64,000 nt of DNA from Lysobacter_F sp035645555 (GCA_035645555.1 DASQMI010000098.1:1-64000); one strand, 5' to 3'; positions 17,073 through 25,388 are shown, numbered from the stretch's first letter. Translations and numbers: made by a program. Notes: generated by a model from the letters alone, not told the origin.

Positions 17073-17109
17073 AAGCCGAAGGCCCCCTCGTGGGGCCTTT
17101 GGCTTTTTT
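17073..17109 (+). terminator. Intrinsic terminator of tRNA-Ser(GGA)
   Basis: Arms AAGCCGAAGGCCCC (17073-17086) and GGGGCCTTTGGCTT form a strong stem with one mismatch region, followed by a run of T at 17104-17109. It starts four bases after the tRNA CCA end. Confidence 0.9.
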
Positions 17110-17200
17110 GGGCTTGCCGGGTTCAACCGGACACCGGCGCCTGCCAGTGCACGCACTCAGGCGCCGGCTACACTCCGCGCAGCTGAACCCGGGAGGCCGC

Positions 17201-17863
17201 ATGGGGCGCTGGATCGCACTCGACACTCCGCACGGCACCGTGCGCGCCTGGCGCGCGGAACCGGCCACGGCGCCGCGCGGCGCCGTGGTGGTGGTGCAGG
17301 AAATTTTCGGCGTCAACGCGCACATCCGCGACGTGGCCCAGCGCTTTGCCGCCGCCGGCTGGCGCGCCCTGGCGCCGGCGGTGCTGGATCCGGTCGAGGC
17401 GGACGTGGAGCTCGACTACGACGAAAGCGGCGTGCAGCACGGCCGGGCGCTGGTCGCCGAGCTCGGCTTCGATCGCGCGGTCGACATCGTCGGGGCTGCC
17501 GCGACGGTGCTGCGGAACGAAGGCGCGGCGGTCGGCGCGGTGGGCTTCTGCTGGGGCGGCACGGTCGCGTTCCTCGCCAACACCCGGCTCGGGCTGCCGG
17601 CGGTGAGCTACTACGGCGGGCGCAGCGTGCCGTTCCTCGACGAAGCCACGCGCGCACCGATGCTGTTCCACTTCGGCGAACGCGATCCGATCATCCCGCC
17701 CGAGCACGTCGAGTTGCATCGCGCCAAGCAACCTCAGGCGACGATCCACGTATACCCGGCCGGCCACGGCTTCAACTGCGACCGCCGCGGCGATTACCAC
17801 GCCGACAGCGCGACGCTGGCCTGGGAGCGCACGCTCGCCTTTCTGGATGCGCACGTGCGATGA
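17201..17863 (+). CDS. Dienelactone hydrolase family protein
   Basis: A 220-residue alpha/beta hydrolase of the dienelactone hydrolase family. The nucleophile is Cys117 in VGFCWGG, with the acid in FGERDPIIP near 166 and the His in PAGHGFNCD near 196. An early VVQEIFGVNAHIRDVA is diagnostic. The start ATG 17201 has GGGAGG upstream; a longer frame through the terminator at 17090 was rejected. It opens an operon whose genes overlap by ATGA or GTGA and which is dominated by 5-oxoproline metabolism. Its own substrate there is unknown; it may hydrolyse a lactone or ester unrelated to the pathway. Confidence 0.93.
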   Translation: MGRWIALDTPHGTVRAWRAEPATAPRGAVVVVQEIFGVNAHIRDVAQRFAAAGWRALAPAVLDPVEADVELDYDESGVQHGRALVAELGFDRAVDIVGAAATVLRNEGAAVGAVGFCWGGTVAFLANTRLGLPAVSYYGGRSVPFLDEATRAPMLFHFGERDPIIPPEHVELHRAKQPQATIHVYPAGHGFNCDRRGDYHADSATLAWERTLAFLDAHVR

Positions 17864-18267
17864 ACGTCTGGACCCTGCATCCGCAGCTCGCCGCCGACAC
17901 GCACGCCGTGCATTCACTGCCGCTGAGCGACGTGCGGCTGATGGACGACGCCCAGTATCCGTGGCTGATCCTGGTGCCGCGGGTGGCCGGCGCCAGCGAG
18001 CTCACCGACCTCGATGGCACGGCGCAGGCCGCGCTGCTGGCCGAGATCGATCGCGCCTGTCGCGCGTTGCAGCGGCTGTATGCGCCGCACAAGCTCAACG
18101 TCGCTGCGCTCGGCAACGTGGTGCCGCAGCTGCACGTGCACGTGATCGCGCGTTTTCGCGACGACCCGGCATGGCCGCGGCCGGTGTGGGGCGCCGTTCC
18201 GGCGCGTCCGTACGAGGCCGCCGCGCTCGCCGCGACGCTGCAACGGCTGCGCGACGCACTGGCGTGA
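17860..18267 (+). CDS. HIT-family protein
   Basis: A 135-residue HIT-domain protein of the short branch with LNVAALGNVVPQLHVHVIARF at 78-98. The triad again reads Q-L-H-V-H, the usual form in this branch, so the middle His is available as nucleophile. The early LPLSDVRLMDDAQYPWLILVPRV is also conserved in the branch. ATG 17860 overlaps the dienelactone hydrolase stop by four bases, and the TGA overlaps the GTG of pxpBC. Nucleotide hydrolase or transferase activity is likely; the substrate is not known. Confidence 0.9.
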   Translation: MNVWTLHPQLAADTHAVHSLPLSDVRLMDDAQYPWLILVPRVAGASELTDLDGTAQAALLAEIDRACRALQRLYAPHKLNVAALGNVVPQLHVHVIARFRDDPAWPRPVWGAVPARPYEAAALAATLQRLRDALA

Positions 18268-19931
18268 TCGACGCCCCGCTCGAACGCTTGAACGACCACG
18301 CCTGGCAGGTGCGGCTGGGCGACGCGGTCGATGCCGCGCTCAGCGCGCGCGTGCATGCCTTGGCCGCGTGGCTGCGTGCCGCCGCACCGCCGTGGCTGCT
18401 CGACCTCGTGCCGGCATACGCCAGCCTCGGCGTGTTCTTCGACCCGGAACGGGCCCCCGCCGAGGCCGTGCGCCGGCAGCTCGAGGACGCGCTGGCCTCG
18501 GCGCCGGCATCGCCTGCACCGCACGCCGGCCGCGAGGTCGAGGTGCCGGTCCGCTACGGCGGCGCGTACGGTCCGGATCTCGAGGACGCCGCGCGCGAAC
18601 TGGGCCTGGATGCCGCCACGCTGGTGAGCCGCCATGCGGCGGGCACGTACACCGTGGCGATGATCGGCTTCGCGCCGGGGTTCCCGTACCTGCTCGGGCT
18701 CGATCCCGCGCTCGCGCTGCCGCGCCTGGCCACGCCGCGTACCCGCGTGCCGGCGGGCAGCGTGGCGATCGGCGGCGCGCAGACCGGCATCTATCCGCGC
18801 GACAGCCCCGGTGGCTGGCGCCTGCTCGGCCGCACGCCGCTGACACTGTTCGATCCGCAGCGCGATCCGCCGGCACTGCTCGCACCCGGCGACCGCATGC
18901 GTTTCCGCCCGGTCGACGACGCTCCGCCCGCGCCGGACGAACCCGCACCGCCGCGAGCGATCCAGCACCACGCAGCACGCGCGCGCGTGCTCGCGCCGGG
19001 GCCGCTGACCACGGTGCAGGATCTCGGCCGGCGCGGCTGGCGGCATCTCGGCGTCGGGCTGGCAGGCGCGCTCGATCCGGATGCCGCGGCGCTCGCCAAC
19101 CATCTGGTCGGCAACCCGACCGAGGCCGCGCTGCTGGAATGCACGCTGCGCGGGCCGAGCCTCGCGTTCGATCGACCGACACGGATCGCGCTGTGCGGCG
19201 CGCAGGCCGAGCTGCGCTTCGAGGACGAGGACGGCATCGTCACCGCGCTGCCCTGCGGTCGGCCGGTAACGCTGCCGCGCGGCGTGCTGCACGTCGGTGC
19301 GCTACGGGGCGGCGCACGCGCATGGCTCGCGATCGCCGGTGGCGTCGCGGTGCCTGCGGTGCTGGGCAGCCGCAGCACCGACCTGCGCGGTGGTTTCGGC
19401 GGGCTCCACGGACGCGCGCTGCAGCGCGACGACGAACTGCCGCTCGGCGAAGCGGCGTGCGACGACGTCGCACTGCCGCGCGCGCCGCACTGGTGGATCG
19501 ACTTCGAGGACGGCGTGCCGGCCGATGCGCCGCTGCGCTTCGTGCCGACCGATCCGGCCGCGGCCGCGCTCGAACCTCCCACCTGGCGCGTGGACGCGCG
19601 CAGCAACCGCCAGGGCGTGCGCCTCGACGGCGCGCCGCTGGCGTTGGAGGCCGCCGAGCAGATCTCGGCAGCGGTGGCGCCGGGACTCATCCAATTGCCG
19701 CCCGACGGCCGGCCGATCGTGCTGCTGGCCGATGCGCAGACCACCGGCGGCTATCCGCGCCTCGGCTACGTGATCGCCGCCGACCTCCCACGGCTGGCGC
19801 GCCTGCGTCCGGGCACGCCGCTGCGGCTAGCCGCGGTGGACGAGGCAACCGCGCAGGCGGCCTGGCAGGAACGCCGCGCACGACTGGCGCGGCTGATGCT
19901 CGCCATCGACGCCCGCGTTGCCGCCCGATGA
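18264..19931 (+). CDS. Fused 5-oxoprolinase subunits PxpB and PxpC
   Basis: A 555-residue fusion. Residues about 8-218 match PxpB (KipI): YGGAYGPDLEDAARELGL, YTVAMIGFAPGFPYL, LPRLATPRTRVPAGSVAIGGAQTGIYP (given here in parts). Residues about 240-550 match PxpC (KipA, biotin-carboxylase-like AHS2): VLAPGPLTTVQDLGRRGW, VGNPTEAALLECTLRGP, SRSTDLRGGFGGLHGR, RSNRQGVRLDG. With PxpA these subunits hydrolyse 5-oxoproline to glutamate using ATP. The two are separate genes in E. coli. The GTG start 18264 overlaps the HIT stop. pxpA follows after a 65-base gap. Confidence 0.94.
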   Translation: MIDAPLERLNDHAWQVRLGDAVDAALSARVHALAAWLRAAAPPWLLDLVPAYASLGVFFDPERAPAEAVRRQLEDALASAPASPAPHAGREVEVPVRYGGAYGPDLEDAARELGLDAATLVSRHAAGTYTVAMIGFAPGFPYLLGLDPALALPRLATPRTRVPAGSVAIGGAQTGIYPRDSPGGWRLLGRTPLTLFDPQRDPPALLAPGDRMRFRPVDDAPPAPDEPAPPRAIQHHAARARVLAPGPLTTVQDLGRRGWRHLGVGLAGALDPDAAALANHLVGNPTEAALLECTLRGPSLAFDRPTRIALCGAQAELRFEDEDGIVTALPCGRPVTLPRGVLHVGALRGGARAWLAIAGGVAVPAVLGSRSTDLRGGFGGLHGRALQRDDELPLGEAACDDVALPRAPHWWIDFEDGVPADAPLRFVPTDPAAAALEPPTWRVDARSNRQGVRLDGAPLALEAAEQISAAVAPGLIQLPPDGRPIVLLADAQTTGGYPRLGYVIAADLPRLARLRPGTPLRLAAVDEATAQAAWQERRARLARLMLAIDARVAAR

Positions 19932-19996
19932 GGCAACGTCGCCCATGGCGTCCGGCCGTTGCCGCGCTCCGGGCGATTGCCTAGGCTCGCGGCGCG

Positions 19997-20746
19997 ATGC
20001 GGTCGATCGACCTCAACTGCGATCTCGGCGAAGGCTGCGGCGACGATGCCGCGATCGTGCCGTGGATCACCTCGGCCAGCATCGCCTGCGGTGGCCATGC
20101 CGGCGACGAACACACCATGCGCGCGACCCTGCGGCTGTGCCGTCGGCATGGCGTGGCGGCGGGCGCGCATCCCGCCTACGAGGACCGCGAGCACTTCGGA
20201 CGCCGCGAACTGGAGCCGGCCCCGGACGCGCTGCGGCATTCGCTGCAGGCGCAAATCCAACGCCTGCGCGCGATCGCCGATGCCGAAGGCGTGCGGCTGG
20301 CGCACGTCAAACCGCACGGTGCGCTGTACAACCGCGCCGCGCGCGATGCCGCGGTGGCCGACGTGATCGTGGAGGCCGTGCGCGCGGTCGATCCGGCGCT
20401 CGCGCTGTTCGCGCTGTCGGGTTCGGTGCTGGCCGAACGGGGCGCCCACGCCGGGCTGCGCGTCGCGCACGAGGCGTTCGTCGAGCGCGGTTACGGCGCC
20501 GACGGCCATCTGCTCCCGCGCGGCACGCCCGGCGCGGTGCTGGAGACGGTGGACGCCGCGGTCGCACAGGCACGCGCGCTGGTCGCCGGCCGCCTGCGCG
20601 CGCGCCATGGCGCGCCGCTCACCGTGCGCGCCGACACCCTGTGCCTGCACGGCGACCGCGCGGATGCGGCCGCGTTCGCACGCGCACTGCACCAGGCACT
20701 GCGCGCCGACGGCGTGCGGCTGCGCGCATTCGGAGACGACGCATGA
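19997..20746 (+). CDS. pxpA: 5-oxoprolinase subunit PxpA (LamB/YcsF family)
   Basis: A 249-residue protein with the family signature at the very start, IDLNCDLGEGCGDDAAIVPWITSASIACGGHAGDEHTM (in parts), then HPAYEDREHFGRRELE and VKPHGALYN at about 100-108. PxpA completes the ATP-dependent 5-oxoprolinase with PxpB and PxpC, giving L-glutamate. Its stop overlaps the next start by ATGA. The product is cytoplasmic with no signal. Confidence 0.96.
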   Translation: MRSIDLNCDLGEGCGDDAAIVPWITSASIACGGHAGDEHTMRATLRLCRRHGVAAGAHPAYEDREHFGRRELEPAPDALRHSLQAQIQRLRAIADAEGVRLAHVKPHGALYNRAARDAAVADVIVEAVRAVDPALALFALSGSVLAERGAHAGLRVAHEAFVERGYGADGHLLPRGTPGAVLETVDAAVAQARALVAGRLRARHGAPLTVRADTLCLHGDRADAAAFARALHQALRADGVRLRAFGDDA

Positions 20747-21423
20747 ACTACTGGCCGCTGCTCGGCGTGCTCACTGTGGTGATCGGCTTCGCGCTGCGGC
20801 TCAATCCCGCGCTGGTGGTGGTGGCGTCCGGCTTCGTCACCGGGCTCGCGGCCCGGCTGTCGCCGCTGGAGGTGATCGACATCCTCGGCCGCGCATTCAC
20901 CGAGAAGCGGTACCTGCTGCTGGTGCTGCTGACCCTGCCGGTGATCGGCCTGCTGGAACGGCATGGCCTCAAGGAGCATGCGCAGGCGTGGATTGCGCGC
21001 ATGCGCGGGCTGACCTTGGGCTGGCTGCTGATCCTGTACCTGTTCGGGCGGCAGCTGACCGCCGCGCTCGGCCTGACCAGCCTCGGCGGACATCCGCAGA
21101 CCGTACGCCCGCTGCTGGCGCCGATGGCCGAAGGTGCGGTCGAGGCGCGCCACGGCCCGCTGCCGGACGCGGAGCGCGACCAAGTGCGCGCGATGGCCGC
21201 CGGCACCGATAACGTCGGCCTGTTCTTCGGCGAGGACATCTTCATCGCGTTCGGTGCGGTGCTGCTGATCCAGGGCTTCTTCGCCGAGCACGGGATCAAA
21301 CTGGAGCCGATCCAGATCGCGCTGTGGGGCATTCCCACCGCGATCTGCGCATTCGCCATCCACACCGTGCGCGTGCTGCGCTTCCAGCGCAGGCTCGAGC
21401 GCCGGCTGGGAGCACGCCGGTGA
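20743..21423 (+). CDS. DUF969 family membrane protein (candidate 5-oxoproline permease subunit)
   Basis: A 226-residue protein with about six hydrophobic helices: near 3-20, 25-42, 58-75, 92-110, 160-180 and 190-208. It carries GFALRLNPALVVVASGFVTGLA, a loop GLTSLGGHPQTVRPLLAPMAEGAVE, and DNVGLFFGEDIFIAFGAVLLI. DUF969 nearly always pairs with DUF979. Its place between pxpA and DUF979, with pcp next, suggests uptake or export of 5-oxoproline; this is inference from context, as no transport assay is known to me. ATGA overlaps upstream, and the stop overlaps the GTG of the partner. Confidence 0.9.
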   Translation: MNYWPLLGVLTVVIGFALRLNPALVVVASGFVTGLAARLSPLEVIDILGRAFTEKRYLLLVLLTLPVIGLLERHGLKEHAQAWIARMRGLTLGWLLILYLFGRQLTAALGLTSLGGHPQTVRPLLAPMAEGAVEARHGPLPDAERDQVRAMAAGTDNVGLFFGEDIFIAFGAVLLIQGFFAEHGIKLEPIQIALWGIPTAICAFAIHTVRVLRFQRRLERRLGARR

Positions 21424-22373
21424 TCACGCTGACCCACGTCTACTGGCTGCTCGGCAGCTACCTCGCGCTGACCGCCTGGCGCACCCTGCGCGATGCCGGC
21501 AATCCGCGCCGCTACACCACCGCGCTGTTCTGGGGACTGGTGGCACTGCTGCTGCTCGCCGCGGAGCATATGCCGCCGCGCGCGGTGGGCATCGCGGTGG
21601 TGGTGCTCGCGCTGCTCGCGGGCCTCGGCGGCCTGCGCACGGGGCGCTACGCGGAAAGCGCGCCGGAGCAGAAACGCGCCGACGCCGCCCGCCTCGGCAA
21701 CCGGCTATTCGGCCCGGTGCTGCTGATCCCGCTGGTCACCCTGGCGGGCGTGAAGCTGCTCGCGCACGTGCGCGTGGGCGATGCGCCGCTGCTGGAAACC
21801 GCCAACGTCACCCTGGTGGCGCTCGGCATCGCCTGCGTGGTCGCGCTCGCGGCGGCCTGCCTGATGACCCGGCAGACGCCGTGGCGCGCGGTGGAGGCAT
21901 CGCGCCGGCTGGTCGATGCGATCGGTTGGGCCGCGCTGCTGCCGCTGCTGCTGGCCACGCTCGGCAGCGTGTTCGAGGCCGGCGGCGTCGGCGACGCGGT
22001 CGCCGGCGTGGCGCGCGCGGTGATCCCGGTCGACAACCCGTTCGTGGTGGTGCTGGCCTACGCGCTCGGCATGGCCGCGTTCACCGTCATCATGGGCAAC
22101 GCGTTCGCGGCGTTCCCGGTGATGACCGCCGGCATCGCGCTGCCGCTGCTGGTGCAGCAGCACGGCGCGGAACCGGCGTCGCTGGCCGCGATCGGCATGC
22201 TGTCCGGTTACTGCGGCACGCTGATGACGCCGATGGCCGCCAACTTCAACATCGTTCCCGCCGCGTTGCTGGAGCTGAAGGACCCGTACGGCGTGATCCG
22301 GGCGCAGTGGGCCACCGGCGCGCTGCTGCTGGCCTGCAACGTGGTGCTGATGTACCTGATCGCGTTCCGATGA
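21420..22373 (+). CDS. DUF979 family membrane protein (partner of DUF969)
   Basis: A 317-residue protein with about eight to nine transmembrane helices. It includes a conserved LFGPVLLIPLVTLAGVKLL region, a DNPFVVVLAYALGMAAFTVIMGNAFAAFPVMTAGIALPLLV region (in parts), and SGYCGTLMTPMAANFNIVPAALLEL. The last two resemble the re-entrant loops of ion-transporter-type secondary carriers. The GTG start 21420 overlaps the DUF969 stop, and the end overlaps pcp by ATGA. The two proteins probably form one transporter; substrate 5-oxoproline is inferred from neighbours. Confidence 0.9.
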   Translation: MITLTHVYWLLGSYLALTAWRTLRDAGNPRRYTTALFWGLVALLLLAAEHMPPRAVGIAVVVLALLAGLGGLRTGRYAESAPEQKRADAARLGNRLFGPVLLIPLVTLAGVKLLAHVRVGDAPLLETANVTLVALGIACVVALAAACLMTRQTPWRAVEASRRLVDAIGWAALLPLLLATLGSVFEAGGVGDAVAGVARAVIPVDNPFVVVLAYALGMAAFTVIMGNAFAAFPVMTAGIALPLLVQQHGAEPASLAAIGMLSGYCGTLMTPMAANFNIVPAALLELKDPYGVIRAQWATGALLLACNVVLMYLIAFR

Positions 22374-23020
22374 GCGATACCGCCGCCACCGTGCTGCTGA
22401 CCGGCTTCGAGCCATTCGGCGGCGAGACGATCAACCCGAGCTGGCAGGCGGTGCGCCGTCTCGACGGCGAGATCGTCGCGGGCCACGTCGTCGCCGCGCG
22501 TTGCCTGCCGGTGGAGTTCGACCGCTCGCTCGCGGTGCTGCGCGAGGCGCTCGATGCGCTGGGGCCGCGGCTGGTGCTGTGCGTCGGCCAGGCCGGCGGG
22601 CGTGCCGCGCTGTCGCTGGAGCGGGTGGCAATCAACCTCGACGACGCGCGCATTCCCGACAACGCCGGTCGGCAACCGGTCGACGAACCGGTCGATCCGC
22701 GCGGCCCGACCGCACATTTCGCCCGCCTGCCGCTGAAGGCGATGCTCGCGGCGCTGCGCGAGGCCGGCATACCGGCGGAGATCTCCCAGACCGCCGGCAC
22801 GTTCGTCTGCAACCACGTGTTCTACGGACTGATGCAGGCGCTGCCTGCGCACGTGCGCGGCGGTTTCGTCCACATTCCGTTTTGTCCCGAACAGGCTGCG
22901 TATCATCCGGGGGCGCCGAGCATGGCGCTCGACACCGTCGTCGACGCGCTGCGCATCGCCGTGCTGGTGGCGCTGACCACCGGTAACGACCTGCGCCTTG
23001 CCGCCGGCGCCGAACACTGA
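22370..23020 (+). CDS. pcp: Pyroglutamyl-peptidase I (pyrrolidone-carboxylate peptidase)
   Basis: A 216-residue C15 cysteine peptidase that removes N-terminal pyroglutamate from peptides. The triad is Glu84 (LSLERVAINLDDARIPDN), Cys147 (QTAGTFVCNHVFYGLM) and His168 (GGFVHIPFCPEQ). The early LLTGFEPFGGETINPSW is the family N-terminus. The released pyroglutamate would feed PxpA/PxpBC encoded upstream. The start ATG 22370 overlaps the DUF979 stop. No signal peptide, so peptides must enter the cytoplasm first. Confidence 0.97.
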   Translation: MSDTAATVLLTGFEPFGGETINPSWQAVRRLDGEIVAGHVVAARCLPVEFDRSLAVLREALDALGPRLVLCVGQAGGRAALSLERVAINLDDARIPDNAGRQPVDEPVDPRGPTAHFARLPLKAMLAALREAGIPAEISQTAGTFVCNHVFYGLMQALPAHVRGGFVHIPFCPEQAAYHPGAPSMALDTVVDALRIAVLVALTTGNDLRLAAGAEH

Positions 23021-23033
23021 TCCGGAGATTCCC

Positions 23034-23330
23034 ATGCGCGTCCTTGCCCCTGCCCTGCTCACCCTCGCCCTGCTCGCCGCCGTGCCGGCGCAGGCCGGCC
23101 TGTTCGACAAGAAGCCGGAGGTCTCCGCTGAGGAAGCCGCGCGCGCCGGCCTGCCCGCGGTGACCATCTGGGTCGATTCCTCGTGGGGCTTCCGCAACCA
23201 GGGCGCCGCCAACGCGCTCAGCCACGCGCACCAGGTGTTCGCCCGCCACGGCTACAAGGTGGTGGACGTGGCGCCGTACATCGAGAACGGCGACCTGCAG
23301 GGCTTCTTCGTCACCTACCAGAAGCCCTGA
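23034..23330 (+). CDS. Small exported protein, function unknown
   Basis: A 98-residue protein I do not recognise. Residues 1-22 form a signal peptide ending at AQA-G (LTLALLAAVPAQAG). The mature 76 residues contain KKPEVSAEEAARAG, WVDSSWGFRNQGAANALSHAHQVFARHGYKVVDV and ENGDLQGFFVTYQKP. It has no Cys and no clear repeats. It starts 14 bases after pcp with a CGGAG ribosome site, so it is the last cistron of the pyroglutamate operon. It ends six bases before the convergent dcd stop. Confidence 0.75.
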   Translation: MRVLAPALLTLALLAAVPAQAGLFDKKPEVSAEEAARAGLPAVTIWVDSSWGFRNQGAANALSHAHQVFARHGYKVVDVAPYIENGDLQGFFVTYQKP

Positions 23331-23336
23331 GGCGAC

Positions 23337-23906
23337 TCAGGTCTTCGGCAGCGTGACCCCGCGCTGCCCCTGGTACTTGCCGCCGCGGTCCCTGTAGGAC
23401 GTCTCGCAGACCTCGTCGGACTGGTAGAACAGCATCTGCGCGACGCCCTCGCCGGCGTAGATCTTCGCGGGCAGCGGCGTGGTGTTGCTGAACTCCAGCG
23501 TCACATGGCCTTCCCACTCCGGTTCGAGCGGCGTGACGTTGACGATGATGCCGCAGCGCGCGTAGGTGCTCTTGCCCAGGCACACCACCAGCACGTCTCG
23601 CGGGATCCGGAAGTATTCGACCGTGCGGGCCAGCGCGAACGAGTTGGGCGGGATGATGCAGATGTCCGACTCGACGTCGACGAAGCTCTTCGGATCGAAG
23701 TTCTTCGGGTCGACGATCGTCGAATTGATGTTGGTGAAGACCTTGAACTCGCGCGAGCAGCGCACGTCGTAGCCGTAGCTCGAGGTGCCGTAGCTGACTA
23801 TCGGGTGCCCGTCGGCGGCGCGCTTGACCTGGCCGGGCTCGAACGGCTCGATCATCCCGTGCTGCTCGGCCATGCGGCGGATCCAGCGGTCGCTCTTGAT
23901 GGTCAT
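23337..23906 (-). CDS. dcd: dCTP deaminase
   Basis: A 189-residue trimeric enzyme that deaminates dCTP to dUTP, the main source of dTMP precursors in gammaproteobacteria. Motifs: SYGTSSYGYDVRCSREFKVF near 40-55, PPNSFALARTVEYFRIPRDV near 110-130 with the nucleotide-binding Ser/Arg, and CGIIVNVTPLEPEWEGHVTLEF with the catalytic Glu. Length is normal. A TACAAT hexamer about 40 bases upstream of the ATG is a possible -10. Confidence 0.97.
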   Translation of the reverse strand: MTIKSDRWIRRMAEQHGMIEPFEPGQVKRAADGHPIVSYGTSSYGYDVRCSREFKVFTNINSTIVDPKNFDPKSFVDVESDICIIPPNSFALARTVEYFRIPRDVLVVCLGKSTYARCGIIVNVTPLEPEWEGHVTLEFSNTTPLPAKIYAGEGVAQMLFYQSDEVCETSYRDRGGKYQGQRGVTLPKT

Positions 23907-23963
23907 GCTCGGTTCCTGCGGCCGACGGGCCGGAAGCGGCAGATTGTAAAGCAGCGGTAACGA

Positions 23964-23992
23964 CGAAGGCCCGGCACGGGGCCGGGCCTTCG
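23964..23992 (-). terminator. 12-bp GC hairpin between the subtilase gene and dcd
   Basis: CGAAGGCCCGGC (23964-23975) pairs perfectly with GCCGGGCCTTCG (23981-23992) around a five-base loop. The U-run behind it is poor on the minus strand (CGTCGTTACC), so termination may be partial. It lies 20 bases past the subtilase stop. Confidence 0.6.
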
Positions 23993-24011
23993 CGGACCGC
24001 CGCCTGCCGGC

Positions 24012-25388
24012 TCAGAAGCCGCTGGCGTTGAGCCGGCCGTTGGTGGCGACCTTGCCGTTGCACGACGCGGTCGGCACCGCGCTGCCGAGAATTGCAGCCT
24101 TGATGTCGGCCGCGCCCGCGCCCGGACGGGTGGCCGCGTACAGCGCCGCCGCGCCGGTCACGTGCGGGGTTGCCATCGACGTGCCGCTGTAACTGGCGTA
24201 GCCCGAGCTCAGCACCCCCTTGACGTTCTTCGGTACGGTCGAATACACCGCCGAACCCGGCGCGCAGATGTCCACCGTGCTGGCGCCGTAGCTGGAGAAC
24301 GAGCTCATCGCGCCGCTGCTGGTGATCGAGGCCACCGCGATCACGTTGCTGTTCGGGTATTCGGACGGATAGCAGCTCGAGCCACTGTCGCAGTTGTAGG
24401 CGTCGTTGCCGGCCGCGGCGACGAACAAAATACCGGCGCGATTGGCGCGTTCGATCGCGTCCTGCAGGCCCTGCGAGAACCCGCCGCCGCCCCACGAATT
24501 GTTGGTGGCGACGATGTTGAGCCCGTGGCGGGTCTTGAGGTCGGTGATGTAGTCGACGGCCTTGATCGCGTTCGCGGTGGTCCCGCCGCGACGGCCGAGG
24601 AACTTGGCGCTGATCATCTTGATCCCGCTCCAGCACACACCGGCCACGCCCTTGCCGTTGCCGCCGGCCGCGCCGATCGTGCCGGCGACGTGCGTGCCGT
24701 GGTCGTCGCTGACGCCGCCGGAATTGATGTTGTTGCTGCCGCCGTCGAAATCCCAGCCGCGGTGGTCGTCGACGTAGCCGTTGCCGTCGTTGTCGACGCC
24801 GTCGACCGGGTCGTACGGATTGGTCCATAGGTTGCCGGCCAGATCCTCGTGCTGGTAGTAGATGCCCTCGTCGATCACGCCGACCAGCACGTTGCTGCAG
24901 CTGGTGCGGCCCGCGGCCCATGCCTCGGCCGCCTGCGAGCCGAACGCGTTGGCCGGTGCGGACGCGTCGCCGTACATGCCCCACAGCGAGCCGTTCGCGT
25001 AGTAGGTGTCGTTCGAGGTCGCCTGATGCTGGTATATCCAGTTGGGCTCGGCGTATTCCACCGCCGGATTGACCGCCAGCCGCTGCACGGCAGCGCGCAC
25101 ATCGAGACCGGCGGGCAGCTTCAACAGCGCGAGCTCGCCGCGGCCACGGCCGCCGGCGCGCACGGTCTCGAGCTTCTGCGCGCCGAGTCCGCGTGCGAGC
25201 GCGGCCTGGTCGGCGCTGCTCGCGCCGTCGCGGAACTTCACCAGCAATTCGCCGGCCTGGTGCGGACGGCCGGCATTCAAGGCATTCATGACGAGGTCGG
25301 GACGACCGGCAGCGTTGGCCACGGACGACAGGCCCAGCGCGGCGAAGACGGCGCAGGACAGCACGGTGGCGCGGAACGGATGCGACAT
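24012..25388 (-). CDS. Secreted S8 family serine peptidase (subtilase)
   Basis: A 458-residue secreted protease. The signal peptide spans about 1-27 (ending ANA-AG), and an inhibitor-like prodomain about 40-118 (GELLVKFRDGASS ... AVEYAEPNWIYQHQ). The catalytic domain has Asp173 in GVIDEGIYYQHEDL, His230 in SDDHGTHVAGT, Asn in ATNNSWGGG, and Ser404 in YSGTSMATPHVTG. A calcium-type DNDGNGYVDD motif is near 199-208. It ends soon after the catalytic domain and has no C-terminal pre-peptidase or P/Homo B domain, unlike many Xanthomonadaceae exoproteases. The start is ATG 25388; upstream codons to 25802 are not conserved-looking. Confidence 0.94.
   Translation of the reverse strand: MSHPFRATVLSCAVFAALGLSSVANAAGRPDLVMNALNAGRPHQAGELLVKFRDGASSADQAALARGLGAQKLETVRAGGRGRGELALLKLPAGLDVRAAVQRLAVNPAVEYAEPNWIYQHQATSNDTYYANGSLWGMYGDASAPANAFGSQAAEAWAAGRTSCSNVLVGVIDEGIYYQHEDLAGNLWTNPYDPVDGVDNDGNGYVDDHRGWDFDGGSNNINSGGVSDDHGTHVAGTIGAAGGNGKGVAGVCWSGIKMISAKFLGRRGGTTANAIKAVDYITDLKTRHGLNIVATNNSWGGGGFSQGLQDAIERANRAGILFVAAAGNDAYNCDSGSSCYPSEYPNSNVIAVASITSSGAMSSFSSYGASTVDICAPGSAVYSTVPKNVKGVLSSGYASYSGTSMATPHVTGAAALYAATRPGAGAADIKAAILGSAVPTASCNGKVATNGRLNASGF

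Noticed and set aside
17090..17200. Longer N-terminus for the dienelactone hydrolase
   Set aside because: It would start inside the tRNA-Ser terminator; ATG 17201 has a strong ribosome site.
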